NCBI RefSeq assembly: GCF_000733125.1
Contig: NZ_JPHU01000001.1
Coordinates: 62,001-126,000, forward strand
Length of the DNA: 64,000 nucleotides
From: Parvularcula oceani
GTDB lineage: Bacteria; Pseudomonadota; Alphaproteobacteria; Caulobacterales; Parvularculaceae
Direction of reading: 5' to 3'
Below are positions 8,638-18,694 of this stretch, in pieces. Below the pieces are notes generated by a model that had not been told where the DNA came from, ran no database searches, and was given only the letters and a program-made list of their open reading frames with translations. A program made the translations under genes and the position numbers. Position 1 is the first letter of the stretch; each line of letters starts with the position of its first letter.

Positions 8638-11283
8638 TCAGCTGGCCAGCCGGGTCTTCACCGCGTCGATCGCCGCCTGCGCCGCATTGGCGTTTGGCCC
8701 GCCGCCATGGGCGAGGTCCGGCTTGCCGCCGCCGCCCTTGCCGCCCAGCGCCTCGACGGCGAGCTTGACGAGTTCGGGCGCGGGAAAACGCCCGGTCAGC
8801 TCGTCGGAGACGCCGACCGACACGCTGGCCTTGCCGTCATTGGTGCTGACAAAGGCGGCGACCGCATTCGGGTTGGCCTTCTTCGCATCGGCGATCAGGC
8901 CGCGCAGCTCTTTCGGCGGGATGCCTTCGAGGACGGCGCCGGTGAAGGCGACATCGCCCACCGTCTCCGCCTTGGCACCGCCGCCACCGCCGGTCGCGGC
9001 CTTCTTCTTGGCGGCGAGAAGCTCCTTTTCGAGGCGCTTCTTGTCCTCGGCGAGGGCCTGCACGCGTTCGAGAAGCGCATCCGGCTTCACCTTGAGCGCG
9101 GCGGCGGAAGCGAGGGCGGCATTGGCCTGTGCCTTCAGATGCGCGCGGGCCGCCTCGCCCGTCACCGCCTCGATCCTACGGATGCCCGAAGCCACGGCGC
9201 CTTCCGAGGTGATGGCGAAGAGCTGCACGTCGCCCGTGCGGTTTACATGCGTGCCGCCGCACAGCTCGACCGAATAGGGCTTTCCGCCCCCTTCGGGGTC
9301 ATGGCCGAGCGAGAGCACCCGCACCTCGTCCTCGTATTTCTCGCCGAAGAGCGCCATGGCCCCGCTCTCGATCGCGTCGTCATAGGCCATGAAGGCGATA
9401 TGGCCTTCGGCGTTCTGGCCGATGACGCGGTTCACCTCGGCCTCGACGGCTTCGAGGTCCTCGCCCGCGACGGCGGAATTTTTCGAGAAGTCGAAGCGGA
9501 AGCTGTCGGGCCCGACAAAGCTGCCCTTCTGCGTGACGTGGTCGCCGAGGCGCCGGCGGAGCGCGGCGTGAAGGAGGTGCGTCGCGGAGTGGTTCGCCTT
9601 GATCTTCGCGCGGCGCCGGCCGTCGACCGTCAGGGTCAGCGTATCGCCGAGCTCCACTGTGCCGCCGGTGACGCGCGCTTCGTGCAGGTGCAGGCCGGCC
9701 TTCTTCTTGGTGTCGGTGACCGTGAGCTCCGCGCCGCCTTCGCTGCGCGCGCTGCCCGTATCGCCCGTCTGACCGCCGGATTCGCCGTAGAAGGGCGTCT
9801 GATTGGTCACGAAGACGATCTCGTCGCCTTCGGCCGCGCTTTCGACGGGCGAACCGTCCCGGACCAGCGCCACAAGGCGCCCCTCGGCCTTTTCGTGCGC
9901 ATAGCCGATGAACTCGGTCTTGCCGTGCTCATCGGCGATGTCGAACCAAACCCGCTCGTCCGCCGCATCGCCCGAGCCAGACCAGTTCGCGCGCGCCCGC
10001 TGCTTCTGCTCGGCCATGGCGGCGTCGAAGCCTTCATTGTCGAGGCGGTAGCCCTCGCGGCGCAGCGCGTCCTCGGTCAGGTCGCGCGGAAAGCCGTAAG
10101 TGTCGTAGAGGCGGAAGGCCGCCTCGCCCGGCAGCGTGCCGCCCTCCGGCAGCTTGGCCGTCTCTTCGCCGAGCAGTTTCAGCCCGCGCGTCAGGAGGTC
10201 CGAGAAGCGCTCCTCCTCGACCCGCAGCGTATCCTCGATCAGGCTCTGCGCGCGGACGAGTTCGGGATAGGCGCCGCCCATCTCTTCGGTCAGCACCGGC
10301 ACGAGGCGGTGCATCAGCGGGTCCTTCGCACCGAGGCCGTTCGCATAGCGCATGGCGCGCCGCATGATCCGGCGCAGGACGTATCCCCGCCCCTCGTTCG
10401 ACGGCGTCACGCCGTCCGCGATCAGGAAGGAGGAGGAGCGCAGGTGATCGGCGATCACCCGATGCGCCGCCGCGTCGCCGCCTTGCGCTGCCCGGCCCGT
10501 CAGCTCCTCGGACGCGCCGATCAGCGTGCGGAAGAGGTCCGTCTCGTAGTTCGAATGCACGCCCTGCATCACGGTCGCCATGCGCTCGAGGCCCATGCCC
10601 GTATCGATCGACGGCCGGGGCAGGTCCTGGCGCTCGCCGCCGGGCTGCTGGTCGTATTGCATGAAGACGAGGTTCCAGATCTCGACGAAGCGGTCGCCGT
10701 CCTCGTCCGGGCTGCCGGGCGGGCCGCCGGGGATGCCCTCGCCGTGATCGTAGAAGATCTCGGAGCACGGCCCGCAGGGACCCGTGTCGCCCATGGACCA
10801 GAAATTGTCCGAGCCCGCGATGCGGATGATGCGCTCGTCGGGGAGCCCTGCGATCTTGCGCCAGAGCGCCGCCGCCTCGTCATCGGTGTGGAAGACGGTG
10901 ACCGTCAGCCGGTCCTCGGGCAGGCCGAACTCGTCCGTGACCAGCGACCAGGCGTTCTTGATCGCCTCTTCCTTGAAGTAATCGCCGAAGGAGAAGTTCC
11001 CCAGCATCTCGAAGAAGGTGTGGTGGCGCGCCGTATAGCCGACATTGTCGAGGTCGTTGTGCTTGCCGCCCGCGCGCACGCATTTCTGCGCCGATGTCGC
11101 GCGGGTGTAGGGCCGCTTCTCCTGGCCGGTGAAGACGTTCTTGAACGGCACCATGCCCGCATTGACGAAGAGCAGGGTCGGATCGTTCTGCGGAACGAGC
11201 GGGGCGGAGGGCACCGCCTCGTGGCCGCGCTCCTCGAAGAAGCGCAGGAAGGCGGAGCGAATGTCGTTGACGGTCTGGGTCAT
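8638..11283 (-). CDS. alaS: alanyl-tRNA synthetase
   Basis: Charges tRNA-Ala with alanine. The 881-residue protein has the expected order. The class II catalytic core is at the N-terminus ([51 protein letters not shown]). The editing domain has the zinc motifs NHSATHLLH and CGGTH. A C-terminal C-Ala domain rich in Ala/Gly/Lys ends at LAS. The start is set at the ATG before [11 protein letters not shown], the normal AlaS N-terminus. An in-frame upstream extension is rejected. It is divergent from the lipocalin gene. Confidence 0.97.
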   Translation of the reverse strand: MTQTVNDIRSAFLRFFEERGHEAVPSAPLVPQNDPTLLFVNAGMVPFKNVFTGQEKRPYTRATSAQKCVRAGGKHNDLDNVGYTARHHTFFEMLGNFSFGDYFKEEAIKNAWSLVTDEFGLPEDRLTVTVFHTDDEAAALWRKIAGLPDERIIRIAGSDNFWSMGDTGPCGPCSEIFYDHGEGIPGGPPGSPDEDGDRFVEIWNLVFMQYDQQPGGERQDLPRPSIDTGMGLERMATVMQGVHSNYETDLFRTLIGASEELTGRAAQGGDAAAHRVIADHLRSSSFLIADGVTPSNEGRGYVLRRIMRRAMRYANGLGAKDPLMHRLVPVLTEEMGGAYPELVRAQSLIEDTLRVEEERFSDLLTRGLKLLGEETAKLPEGGTLPGEAAFRLYDTYGFPRDLTEDALRREGYRLDNEGFDAAMAEQKQRARANWSGSGDAADERVWFDIADEHGKTEFIGYAHEKAEGRLVALVRDGSPVESAAEGDEIVFVTNQTPFYGESGGQTGDTGSARSEGGAELTVTDTKKKAGLHLHEARVTGGTVELGDTLTLTVDGRRRAKIKANHSATHLLHAALRRRLGDHVTQKGSFVGPDSFRFDFSKNSAVAGEDLEAVEAEVNRVIGQNAEGHIAFMAYDDAIESGAMALFGEKYEDEVRVLSLGHDPEGGGKPYSVELCGGTHVNRTGDVQLFAITSEGAVASGIRRIEAVTGEAARAHLKAQANAALASAAALKVKPDALLERVQALAEDKKRLEKELLAAKKKAATGGGGGAKAETVGDVAFTGAVLEGIPPKELRGLIADAKKANPNAVAAFVSTNDGKASVSVGVSDELTGRFPAPELVKLAVEALGGKGGGGKPDLAHGGGPNANAAQAAIDAVKTRLAS

Positions 11284-11399
11284 GGCGACTGGATAGGAGC
11301 GGCGGACCCGCCGCGCAATCGGCTCTTTGCGGGGCTTGCAGGCGAACAATTCCCCGCTTCGCGCCGTTCGCTGCGCCGATGCCCTCTTCGAGCCGATAT

Positions 11400-11942
11400 A
11401 TGCCGCTCCGTCCCCTCTGCGCCGCGCTTCTGCTGACCGCTGCCTGCGGAAGCCAGCCCGATCATCGCGCCGAGGAGGCGCCCCCCGAGACGGTCGCCGC
11501 TCTCGACCTCCAGCGCTATTCGGGGCTCTGGTACGAGATCATGCGCTACCCCAATCGCTTCGAGGAGGGCTGCGCGGGTGTGACGGCGGAATACGCGCTG
11601 CGCGAGGATGGGCGGATCGCGGTCACCAATACCTGCCGCCAGGGTGCGCCCGACGGACCGGTCGAAGTGGCCGACGGCGTCGCCAAACGGGTCGGCGAGG
11701 CGAAGCTGAAGGTCCGCTTCGCGCCGTCCTTCGTGCCCTTCGCATGGGGCGATTACTGGGTGCTGGCGCTGGAGGGAGACTATTCCGCGGCGCTGGTGGG
11801 CAGCCCCGACGGCAAATATCTCTGGATCCTCGCGCGCGACCCTTCTCCGCCCGAGGCCGTCATTCGCCGCATGATCGCAGAGGCCGAGGCCCGCGGCTAC
11901 GAGACGGCGCCCCTCATCCGCACCGAGCAACCGCCTGAATGA
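11400..11942 (+). CDS. outer-membrane lipocalin lipoprotein (Blc-like)
   Basis: A lipoprotein with a short signal ending in the lipobox LLTAAC. The mature part is a single lipocalin domain: [22 protein letters not shown] is the GxW signature region. [20 protein letters not shown] and [14 protein letters not shown] are the later conserved strands. Bacterial Blc lipocalins bind fatty acids or lysophospholipids at the outer membrane. About 180 residues is the normal length. Two ATGs are possible, 11379 and 11400; the second gives a more usual lipoprotein n-region. A strong terminator hairpin follows directly. Confidence 0.88.
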   Translation: MPLRPLCAALLLTAACGSQPDHRAEEAPPETVAALDLQRYSGLWYEIMRYPNRFEEGCAGVTAEYALREDGRIAVTNTCRQGAPDGPVEVADGVAKRVGEAKLKVRFAPSFVPFAWGDYWVLALEGDYSAALVGSPDGKYLWILARDPSPPEAVIRRMIAEAEARGYETAPLIRTEQPPE

Positions 11943-11946
11943 GAAT

Positions 11947-11972
11947 GGGCCCGGCGATTTCTCGCCGGGCCC
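11947..11972. terminator. strong hairpin between convergent genes
   Basis: A perfect 11-base-pair stem (GGGCCCGGCGA paired with TCGCCGGGCCC) with a 4-base loop. It lies between the stop of the lipocalin gene and the stop of the VPLPA-CTERM gene. A weak T-rich tail follows on the plus strand. It probably serves both genes. Confidence 0.8.
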
Positions 11973-11993
11973 TTCGTTCCGATGCGGCCTGCG

Positions 11994-12599
11994 TCAGCCG
12001 AGGCGCTTGCGCGCCACGAGGCCCGCGAGGCCCGTCAGCATGAACAGCGCAGCGCCGGGCAGCGGCACGACTTCGATGTTCAGTTCGGTCTGGCCGAAGA
12101 CCGGGTTGAGCGGCTCGAGATTATTGCCGGACAGTTCCGAGAGAAGCGTATCCAGCACGATCATCGCGCTGTCGCTGTTCCGGTAGGCCAGGAAGGACAG
12201 CGTCGCGACGACGAAGTCATCGGCCTGGTTCTCCAGGAGGAAGTCGTTTTCATTGCCGGTGATGCCGAAGAGCTCGACCTCGCCCGGAATGGCGTCCGCG
12301 AAGAACTCGCTCACATAAGCGGGCGCCCACGGAAAATCGACCTGGTTCACATTGGTTTCAGGATCGATGAAGCTCACACCGGCAAAGGCGAGAGCGTCGT
12401 CGTCGAAGAAGATGTCGAGCAGATAGGCGGAGAGGATCTCCGTCTCGGTCTCGGCTTCGAACAGAATGCGGACATCGAAGATTTCACCGGCCTGGACGGT
12501 GGTCTCGTCGGTCTCGATCCCGATGACGGCGGCGTTCGCGGCGGGCACCGCGACGGTCGTTGCAGCGAGAGCCGCTGCAGCGGCTTTGAGGAACTTCAT
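11994..12599 (-). CDS. VPLPA-CTERM sorted surface protein, cohesin-like domain
   Basis: A 201-residue exported protein. The signal peptide spans about residues 1-23 (MKFLKAAAAALAATTVAVPA). The acidic mature domain starts with VQAGEIFDVRILFEAETETE, a pattern seen in PEP-CTERM proteins with a cohesin-like beta sandwich. The C-terminus is a sorting signal: VPLPGA, a hydrophobic helix FMLTGLAGLVA, then RKRLG. By analogy with PEP-CTERM/exosortase systems the tail is cut and the protein is delivered to the cell surface. No exosortase gene is in the window, so processing must be encoded elsewhere. The ligand is unknown. Confidence 0.85.
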   Translation of the reverse strand: MKFLKAAAAALAATTVAVPAANAAVIGIETDETTVQAGEIFDVRILFEAETETEILSAYLLDIFFDDDALAFAGVSFIDPETNVNQVDFPWAPAYVSEFFADAIPGEVELFGITGNENDFLLENQADDFVVATLSFLAYRNSDSAMIVLDTLLSELSGNNLEPLNPVFGQTELNIEVVPLPGAALFMLTGLAGLVARKRLG

Positions 12600-12781
12600 T
12601 GGGCACTCCGTGATGTCAGAGCATTAAGCTTGATACATTTCGAAGTGTGGTCAATGCCGATCTAAGGTTAACACCGCCTTTTTGCAGATGATGAATGCTC
12701 TATCGGCCGTCTATTCATCCAAGAGATGCAGACAGTCGAAATAGTTCCCTCAAGACACGAAAATCGGCAGCGGAAGAACCG

Positions 12782-13177
12782 CTATTGCGCAGCCGCCGGA
12801 ACGATGGTGACGCTCTCGCCGCAGCCGCAGGCATCGGTCTGGTTCGGGTTCTCGAACACGAATTTCGCGCTCAGCTTCTCGGTGACGTAGTCGATGCGCG
12901 TGCCGAGCAGGAACAGGATCGCCTTGGGGTCGATCAGGATGCGCACGCCCTCGGAGGTCACTTCCTCATCGAGCGGCGCCTTCTCGGTGGCATAGTCGAG
13001 CGTGTATTCCATGCCGGCGCAGCCGCCATTCTTCACGCCGATGCGCACGCCGACATAGGCGCCGTCGGCGGCCGCCATGATGGCCTTCATCCGGTCCGCT
13101 GCCCGCTCGGTCAGCGTGACGACCTCCGGGCGCGCGCGGCGGCGGGCGGGGGTCTCGGTTCTCGCCTGCTCGCTCAT
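12782..13177 (-). CDS. A-type iron-sulfur cluster carrier (IscA/SufA/ErpA family)
   Basis: A 131-residue HesB/IscA-family scaffold that carries Fe-S clusters to apoproteins. The three cluster-binding cysteines are present: Cys53 in GGCAGMEY and Cys117/Cys119 in DACGCGES. The N-terminal 17 residues are a basic extension beyond the core. It directly follows the DUF59 gene (1 base between), the arrangement found at the end of suf operons in alphaproteobacteria, but sufBCDS are not in the window. Which A-type subclass it is cannot be settled from motif alone. Confidence 0.9.
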   Translation of the reverse strand: MSEQARTETPARRRARPEVVTLTERAADRMKAIMAAADGAYVGVRIGVKNGGCAGMEYTLDYATEKAPLDEEVTSEGVRILIDPKAILFLLGTRIDYVTEKLSAKFVFENPNQTDACGCGESVTIVPAAAQ

Positions 13178-13178
13178 C

Positions 13179-13616
13179 TTACATCCACCCCAATTCGAGC
13201 TTCGCCTCGTCCGACATGCGTTCGGGCGACCAGGGCGGATCGAAGGTCATGTCGACGGACACGTCGTCCACCCCGTCCACCCGGCGGATGGCCGTTTCCA
13301 CCCAGCCCGGCATCTCGCCCGCCACGGGGCAGCCGGGCGCGGTCAGCGTCATCACGATCGACACCTTGCCGCCCTTCCCGTCCGAGGGCGGGTCGTAATC
13401 GACCTGATAGATCAGGCCGAGCTCATAGATATCGACCGGGATCTCGGGATCGTAGACGGTCTTGAGCGCCTCCACGATCTTGCCCGTCATGTCCGAGAGA
13501 TCGCTCTCGGACAGAGGCTCTGGCGCGGTCTTCGGCCCCGCGAGGTCGATCACGTCGCGGGCGCCCGTGTCCGGGTCGAAGTCGGTGGCGGAAGCGGTCT
13601 CGGTCATGCCGACCAT
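13179..13616 (-). CDS. SufT/DUF59 (MIP18-like) Fe-S assembly protein
   Basis: A 145-residue DUF59 protein with DPEIPVDIYELGLIYQVDYD (about 73-92), MTLTAPGCPVAGEMPGWVE with the conserved cysteine, and the C-terminal DPPWSPERMSDEAKLELGW. This C-terminus is typical of the SufT branch that helps mature Fe-S proteins. It is upstream of and adjacent to the A-type carrier gene on the same strand. The ATG at 13616 was used; a second ATG three codons later is equally possible. Confidence 0.88.
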   Translation of the reverse strand: MVGMTETASATDFDPDTGARDVIDLAGPKTAPEPLSESDLSDMTGKIVEALKTVYDPEIPVDIYELGLIYQVDYDPPSDGKGGKVSIVMTLTAPGCPVAGEMPGWVETAIRRVDGVDDVSVDMTFDPPWSPERMSDEAKLELGWM

Positions 13617-13653
13617 TTCGGTCGGAATTGACCGAGATTCAAGCCGCCGCCGA

Positions 13654-15876
13654 TCAATCCGCTGCGCCGCCCTCTTCGGGCATAAGATGACGGTTCAGGA
13701 ACCGCATGCGCGTCTGCATCAGATGCCGACCGAGCGCCTCGCCCCTAATGCCGTGACGCTGCCCCGGATAGGTCATCATCTCGAAATCGCTGCCCGCCTG
13801 TTGCAGGGCCGCATAGACGCGGGTCGAGTTGTCGAAGGTGACATTGTCGTCCGCCATGCCGTGGATCATCAGCAGCGGAAACTCGGCATTGTCGAGATAG
13901 GGGAACACGCTCGACGCCTCGTAACCCTCGGGATTGTCCTGCGGCGTGTTCATGTAGCGCTCGGTGTAGAAGGTGTCGTAGAGCGACCAGTCCGTCACCG
14001 GCGCGCCCGACACGGCGGCCGCGAAGGTGCCTTCGGGCGCCTGGAGCGCGGTCATCAGCGTCATGTAGCCGCCATAGGACCAGCCCTGGATGCCGATGCG
14101 CTCGGGGTCGATCCAGTCCTGCGACTTCAGCCAGTCGACGCCCGCGAGCTGGTCGCGCACCTCCGGCCCGCCCGTGCGCTCGTAGATCACGTCCTCGAAG
14201 GCCTTGCCCCGGTTATAGGACCCGCGATTGTCGAGGCGGAAGACGACATAGCCCTGCTGCTGGAGGTACTGGTCCTGCAGGCTCTGCCAGCGGCGCGAGA
14301 CGCGCTGGACGTGCGGGCCGCCATAGACCTCGACCACCGCCGGATAGCTCTTCTCCGGATCGAAATCGTGCGGCTTCAGGACGGAATAATAGAGCGTCTG
14401 CCCGTCCTCGGCTTCGAGCGTTCCGTATTCGGGCACTGCGTGGGCCGAGACGAAGGGCGCGTAAGGATGGCCCTCGCCGAGTGCGTTCTCCTCGATCCAG
14501 GTGATCAGCTCGCCATCCATGCCGTAGAGCCCGGTGCGCGGCGGCGTCTGCGGGTCCGAATAGGTGCCGACGAAGCTCTGCGCGTCGGGCGCGACCTGCA
14601 CCGACCAGCTGCCGCCCTCTGCCGTGATCCGGTCGATCTTGCCGGGCTGGCGGTAGGAGGTGCGGTAGAGGTGCTGCTCGAGCGGTGTGTCCTTGTAGCC
14701 CGAGAAATAGACGAGCCCCTGCCCCTGATCGACGGCTTCGATCGCGCTGACGACCCAGTCGCCGCTGGTGACGGCCGTCTTCTCGCCCTCGCCGTCCCAG
14801 CGATAGATCTGGCGGAAGCCCGATTCCTCGGTCGTCCACAGGAAGCCGCCTTCGTCGAGGGAGCGGAAGTCATGAGAGAGGTTGATCCAGGTCGGCTGCT
14901 CTTCGGTGTAGGCCTCGGTCACCTCGCCCGTCTCGACATCCACCCGGCTGAGCGTCAGCTCGGTCTGGTCGCGATTGACGGTCTGGATGAAGAACTCTTC
15001 GGGGCCTGCCCAGTTGACGCGAGCCAGATAGGTGTCCGGCGAAGCGCCCCATTCGACCTTGACCGGCTCCCCGCCGAGCGGCTTCACGAAGAGGTCGACG
15101 ACCGCATTGGGGCGGCCTGCGCGCGGATAACGCTGCTCGACCACCGTCACCTCGTCGGCGGAGATGTCGAAGCGGGGAATGACGTCGACCCCGCTCTCGT
15201 CGGTGCGGGTATAGGCGATGCGCGCATCGCCCGGGCTCCACCAGTTCCCGGTATAGCGCGACATCTCCTCCTGCGCGACGAATTCGGCGGTGCCGTAGGA
15301 GACGGCCTCCTCGTCCGCTTCGGGGGAGATGCGCCGCTCCTGCCCGCTTTCGAGGTCGATCGCATAGAGCGCGCCGTCCCTCAGGAAGGAGACATAGCCG
15401 CCGTCCGGGCTGACCTTGGCGTCGTATTCGAAGGCCTCCGTCTCGGTCAGGCGGCGCGGCTCGCCCTCCACCGGCACGTAGTGGAGATCTCCGCCGAGGG
15501 GCACGAGCACGGCCTCGCCGCGCGTGTCCCAGTCATAGGAGACGATGCCCTTGGAGCCTGCGATCCGCTTGCGCTCGCGCAGCGCCTTCTCCTCCTCGGA
15601 GAGCTCGACCTCCTCCGGCTCGAGCCTGCGGCTGTCGACCAGCATCCAGGCTTCGCCCGTGCGGGTGTCATAGGCCCAGAGGTCGAAGCGCTGCTGCTCC
15701 TCCTCGCGCGGGCGCAGGAAGGTGACGAGCGAGCCGTCGGGGCTGTACTGCACTCCGCGCGGGGTCGCCCCGGACAGGTCGGGCGAAGCGAAGAGGCGGT
15801 CGAGGGTCAGCTCCTGCGCCTGCGCGGCGGGGCCGGCGAGCGTCAGGGCAGCGATTGCGGTGAGCGTGCGTTTCAT
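13654..15876 (-). CDS. dipeptidyl peptidase IV-type S9 serine peptidase
   Basis: A 740-residue exported peptidase with a signal peptide (about 1-20, ending AAQA). The N-terminal beta-propeller (about 40-490) contains repeated SPDG-type blades. The C-terminal alpha/beta hydrolase has the nucleophile in GWSYGGYM (Ser600), an acid in MADDNVTF (about 676) and His708 in GQRHGI. The motif FVAQEEMSRYTGNWWSPG matches the double-glutamate region that anchors substrate N-termini in DPP-IV. It likely removes N-terminal dipeptides (X-Pro) from peptides in the periplasm. It stands alone, with the Fe-S genes downstream on the same strand. Confidence 0.92.
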   Translation of the reverse strand: MKRTLTAIAALTLAGPAAQAQELTLDRLFASPDLSGATPRGVQYSPDGSLVTFLRPREEEQQRFDLWAYDTRTGEAWMLVDSRRLEPEEVELSEEEKALRERKRIAGSKGIVSYDWDTRGEAVLVPLGGDLHYVPVEGEPRRLTETEAFEYDAKVSPDGGYVSFLRDGALYAIDLESGQERRISPEADEEAVSYGTAEFVAQEEMSRYTGNWWSPGDARIAYTRTDESGVDVIPRFDISADEVTVVEQRYPRAGRPNAVVDLFVKPLGGEPVKVEWGASPDTYLARVNWAGPEEFFIQTVNRDQTELTLSRVDVETGEVTEAYTEEQPTWINLSHDFRSLDEGGFLWTTEESGFRQIYRWDGEGEKTAVTSGDWVVSAIEAVDQGQGLVYFSGYKDTPLEQHLYRTSYRQPGKIDRITAEGGSWSVQVAPDAQSFVGTYSDPQTPPRTGLYGMDGELITWIEENALGEGHPYAPFVSAHAVPEYGTLEAEDGQTLYYSVLKPHDFDPEKSYPAVVEVYGGPHVQRVSRRWQSLQDQYLQQQGYVVFRLDNRGSYNRGKAFEDVIYERTGGPEVRDQLAGVDWLKSQDWIDPERIGIQGWSYGGYMTLMTALQAPEGTFAAAVSGAPVTDWSLYDTFYTERYMNTPQDNPEGYEASSVFPYLDNAEFPLLMIHGMADDNVTFDNSTRVYAALQQAGSDFEMMTYPGQRHGIRGEALGRHLMQTRMRFLNRHLMPEEGGAAD

Positions 15877-15941
15877 GCCGCGGACACTAGCCGAGAGTTC
15901 GGCAGCGACGCCAGCCGCCCGCTCGCGGGCTGATCAAGATG

Positions 15942-16901
15942 TCACGCCGCGCAGCTCGCCCTGTCCTGTTCCGCCGAGAGGCGCGCCTTCACGCTGGCGC
16001 TCGCATCGGGGAATTTCGCCGCGCCCGCACCGAAGACCTTGCAGGCCTCCTCGGTCTTGCCGAGCCGCGCGAAGGCGGTGCCGAGCTTGAGATAGGCCTC
16101 GGGCGAGCGCGAATCGTCGGGATAGGCGCGGACATGCTCGAGAAAGGCGGTGGCCGCCTCGGCATAGGCGCCCGTCGCGAGATAGATCTCGCCGAGGAGA
16201 TAGCGCGCGTCTGGCGTCTGCTCGCTGTCGGGGAATGCTTCGAGATAAGCCTCGAAGGCGGCTTCGGCCTCGTCGTAATCGCCCGCGAGCAACGAATCAT
16301 AGGCGACGTCATAGGCCGCTTCGGGATCGGCGGGCAGATCGAAGGTGGGCGCCGAAGCCTCCGCTTCGGCTTGCGCAAGCCCTGCCCCGCCGCCGCGCAG
16401 GTCGGTCGGCCCCGCGCCCTCATCCGCCGCGATCGGAGGCAGCTCCGCCTGGGCGTCCTCGTCGAAGGGAAAGTCCTCTTCGCCCTGCCCGAATGCCGGA
16501 GGGCCGGCCGGATCGGTTCCGTCCGCCCGTCCCATCACCTCCATCAGCGTGTCGATCTGGCGCTGCTGCTGGCTGAGCCTGTAGGTCAGCTCCTCGACCC
16601 TGCCCGTCAGCTCCTGCATCTGGCGCTCGAGCTGGCCGAGCCGCACTGTCGTGGCGGCGGCTTCGGGCCCCTGCTGCGGCTGGGGCGCGCCGAGCGTGAT
16701 CGGCCCCGCGTCCCGCTGCGCGCGCTCTGGCTCCACCGAATAGAGTTCGGCCTGAAGGTCCCGCACGGCGTTTTCGAGCCGCATCAGCCGCTCCGTCGTC
16801 CGGTCCACCGCGGGCTGCGCCCGGACCTGCGCCACCGCCGGCACGCTGCTGGCGGTGGCAAGAAGAGCGACCAAGGCCAGCGCTGCGCGTTTGTTCGTCA
16901 T
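15942..16901 (-). CDS. cpoB: Tol-Pal cell-division coordinator CpoB (YbgF)
   Basis: A 319-residue periplasmic protein with a signal peptide (about 1-25, ending AVAQ). A coiled coil occupies about residues 35-125 (LMRLENAVRDLQAEL, then RQIDTLMEVMGR). The C-terminal part is tetratricopeptide repeats from about 195 (YDSLLAGDYDEAEAAFEAYL, then YLLGEIYLATGAYAEAATAF). This is the CpoB/YbgF layout; CpoB links the Tol system to peptidoglycan synthesis at division. The tol-pal genes usually lie just upstream, but here a divergent ClC gene occupies that place. Confidence 0.85.
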   Translation of the reverse strand: MTNKRAALALVALLATASSVPAVAQVRAQPAVDRTTERLMRLENAVRDLQAELYSVEPERAQRDAGPITLGAPQPQQGPEAAATTVRLGQLERQMQELTGRVEELTYRLSQQQRQIDTLMEVMGRADGTDPAGPPAFGQGEEDFPFDEDAQAELPPIAADEGAGPTDLRGGGAGLAQAEAEASAPTFDLPADPEAAYDVAYDSLLAGDYDEAEAAFEAYLEAFPDSEQTPDARYLLGEIYLATGAYAEAATAFLEHVRAYPDDSRSPEAYLKLGTAFARLGKTEEACKVFGAGAAKFPDASASVKARLSAEQDRASCAA

Positions 16902-17035
16902 GCTCGTTCCTGCCCGTTTCCCGGTTTCCGCTCCGTCTTATCACGAAGCCCCCTGCCGCAAAGCCGCAGGAGGGAACCATTCTGTAAGGCGGGAGCGCGG
17001 AGAGGAATTCTCGTAGTTTTCGCGCAACGCGGCGC

Positions 17036-18691
17036 ATGGTAGCGGCAGCGGCAATGGCATCCCCCGCGACACGCATCCGCCTCTGGCTCCGACATTCGGC
17101 CCGCCGCGCCAGCACGGTTGCGTCGTGGAAGGTCTGGGTGCTGGCCGTCGGCGTGGGCGGGGCGACGGCGTTCGGCACGCTCGGCTTCATCCTCGCGGTC
17201 GAGTTCATCACGACACTCTCCTATGGCGAGGGAACGCGGGCGCTGGCGCAGGGCGCCCGGGGCCTCGCGCCGGAGCGCGCCTTCATCGTGCCGGTGCTCG
17301 GCGGCCTCCTGGTCGGAGGGCTCCTCTGGCTCGGCCGGCGCCTGCGCGTCATCCCCGACGTGCGCTGCATGGGGGTCGCCGAGGTGATCGAGGCCCGCGC
17401 GAGCCCGCCCGGGAACCTCAGCCTTTCGAGCGGCGCAGTGAACACGCTCGCCACCGCCCTCGCCCTCGGCACGGGCGCCAGCGCCGGGCGGGAGGGGCCG
17501 GTGGTCCTGATCGGCGGCGCGCTGTCGACAGCGCTCGGCGAGCGGCTCGGCCTGACCGGGCGCGAGGCGCGCACGCTCCTTGGCTGCGGCGCGGCCGCGG
17601 CGGTCTCCGCGGGCTTCAACGCGCCCATTGCCGGCGTGCTCTTCGCGCTCGAAGTCGTGCTGTCGAACTATGCACTGTCCATGTTCGGCCCCGTGGTCCT
17701 GTCCGCCGTCGTCGCCTCCCTGATCGGCAAGACCTATCTTGGCGACCTGCACCGCTTCGAAATCCCGTCCTATACGGGCGCGGGGCTCTACGACTTGCCG
17801 CTGGCCGCGCTTCTGGGCATCGTCTGCGGCATCGTCGCCTGGAGCTTCCTGCAGCTCGCGGGCAAGGGGCGGCGCATCGTGCGGCACCTGATCTCGCGGC
17901 GCCGGGTCGAGCCGGCGCTTCTTCCCGCCGTGGCCGGAATCGGCATGGGGCTTCTCGCGCTCGAGCTGCCGGAGGTCCTCGGCGTCGGCTACGAGGCCAC
18001 CGTCGAGGCGATCCACGGCAATTATTCGCTGTCGCTCCTGACCGTCCTTCTGGTCGCGAAGATTTTCGCGACCGTGCTCTGCCTGTCCTGCCGGTTCGGC
18101 ACCGGCGTCTTCTCGGGCGGCATCTATTTCGGCGCGATGAGCGGCGCGGCCTTCGGCATCGTCGCCAACCTCCTCTTCGACGCGAGCGTGGCGGATGCGA
18201 CCTTCTATGCGCTGGTCGGCATGGGCGCCGTATCGGGAGCGATCATCGGCGCGCCGATCTCGACGACCCTGATCGTGTTCGAGCTGACCGGCGACTACGG
18301 CATCACCGCCGCGCTCATGGTGGCTGTGGGCATCGCGACCTTGCTGACGCAGATCTTCTTCGGCTCGTCCTGGTTCCACTATCAGCTCAACCAGCGCGGA
18401 TACGACCTGTCGGACGGTCCCCAGGGCGTCATCCTCCAGACGATCCGCGTGCGCGACGTCATGCGCCCCATGCCTGAGGACGCAGCGCCGCTCGAAGACG
18501 GGGCGCCGCGCCTGATCGCCGGCCAGTCGCTGGGCGAGGCCCTGGCCCGGATGAGCCAGCTCGGCCTCGACGGCATGCCGGTGGTCGCGGATCTCGACGA
18601 GTCCAAGATCGTCGGCACGGTGACCCAGATCCGGGCGCTACGGACCTATAACCGCGCCCTGGTCGAGAGCCATATCGAGCATCACCGATAG
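17036..18691 (+). CDS. ClC-type chloride channel/antiporter with C-terminal CBS region
   Basis: A 551-residue ClC protein with about ten membrane helices. The gating-glutamate motif is present (GASAGREGPVVLIGG, about 144-158). GFNAPIAGVLFALEVVL follows near 195 and RFGTGVFSGGIYFGAMSGA near 355. The usual GSGIP selectivity motif is not seen where expected; GVAEVIEA stands there. The cytoplasmic tail has RVRDVMRPMP and a short CBS-like stretch to the end, which looks like one full CBS unit at most. It would move chloride, probably in exchange for protons. ATGs at 17036 and 17054 are both possible starts. Confidence 0.88.
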   Translation: MVAAAAMASPATRIRLWLRHSARRASTVASWKVWVLAVGVGGATAFGTLGFILAVEFITTLSYGEGTRALAQGARGLAPERAFIVPVLGGLLVGGLLWLGRRLRVIPDVRCMGVAEVIEARASPPGNLSLSSGAVNTLATALALGTGASAGREGPVVLIGGALSTALGERLGLTGREARTLLGCGAAAAVSAGFNAPIAGVLFALEVVLSNYALSMFGPVVLSAVVASLIGKTYLGDLHRFEIPSYTGAGLYDLPLAALLGIVCGIVAWSFLQLAGKGRRIVRHLISRRRVEPALLPAVAGIGMGLLALELPEVLGVGYEATVEAIHGNYSLSLLTVLLVAKIFATVLCLSCRFGTGVFSGGIYFGAMSGAAFGIVANLLFDASVADATFYALVGMGAVSGAIIGAPISTTLIVFELTGDYGITAALMVAVGIATLLTQIFFGSSWFHYQLNQRGYDLSDGPQGVILQTIRVRDVMRPMPEDAAPLEDGAPRLIAGQSLGEALARMSQLGLDGMPVVADLDESKIVGTVTQIRALRTYNRALVESHIEHHR

Positions 18692-18694
18692 GGG

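Noticed and set aside
8707..11436. 909-codon open frame opposite alaS
   Set aside because: It is a mirror of a strongly coding gene in GC-rich DNA; the translation is rich in Arg, Gly and Ala without domain resemblance.
13462..15933. 823-codon open frame opposite the DPP-IV-type peptidase
   Set aside because: Antisense shadow caused by codon bias; the opposite strand shows a complete catalytic triad.
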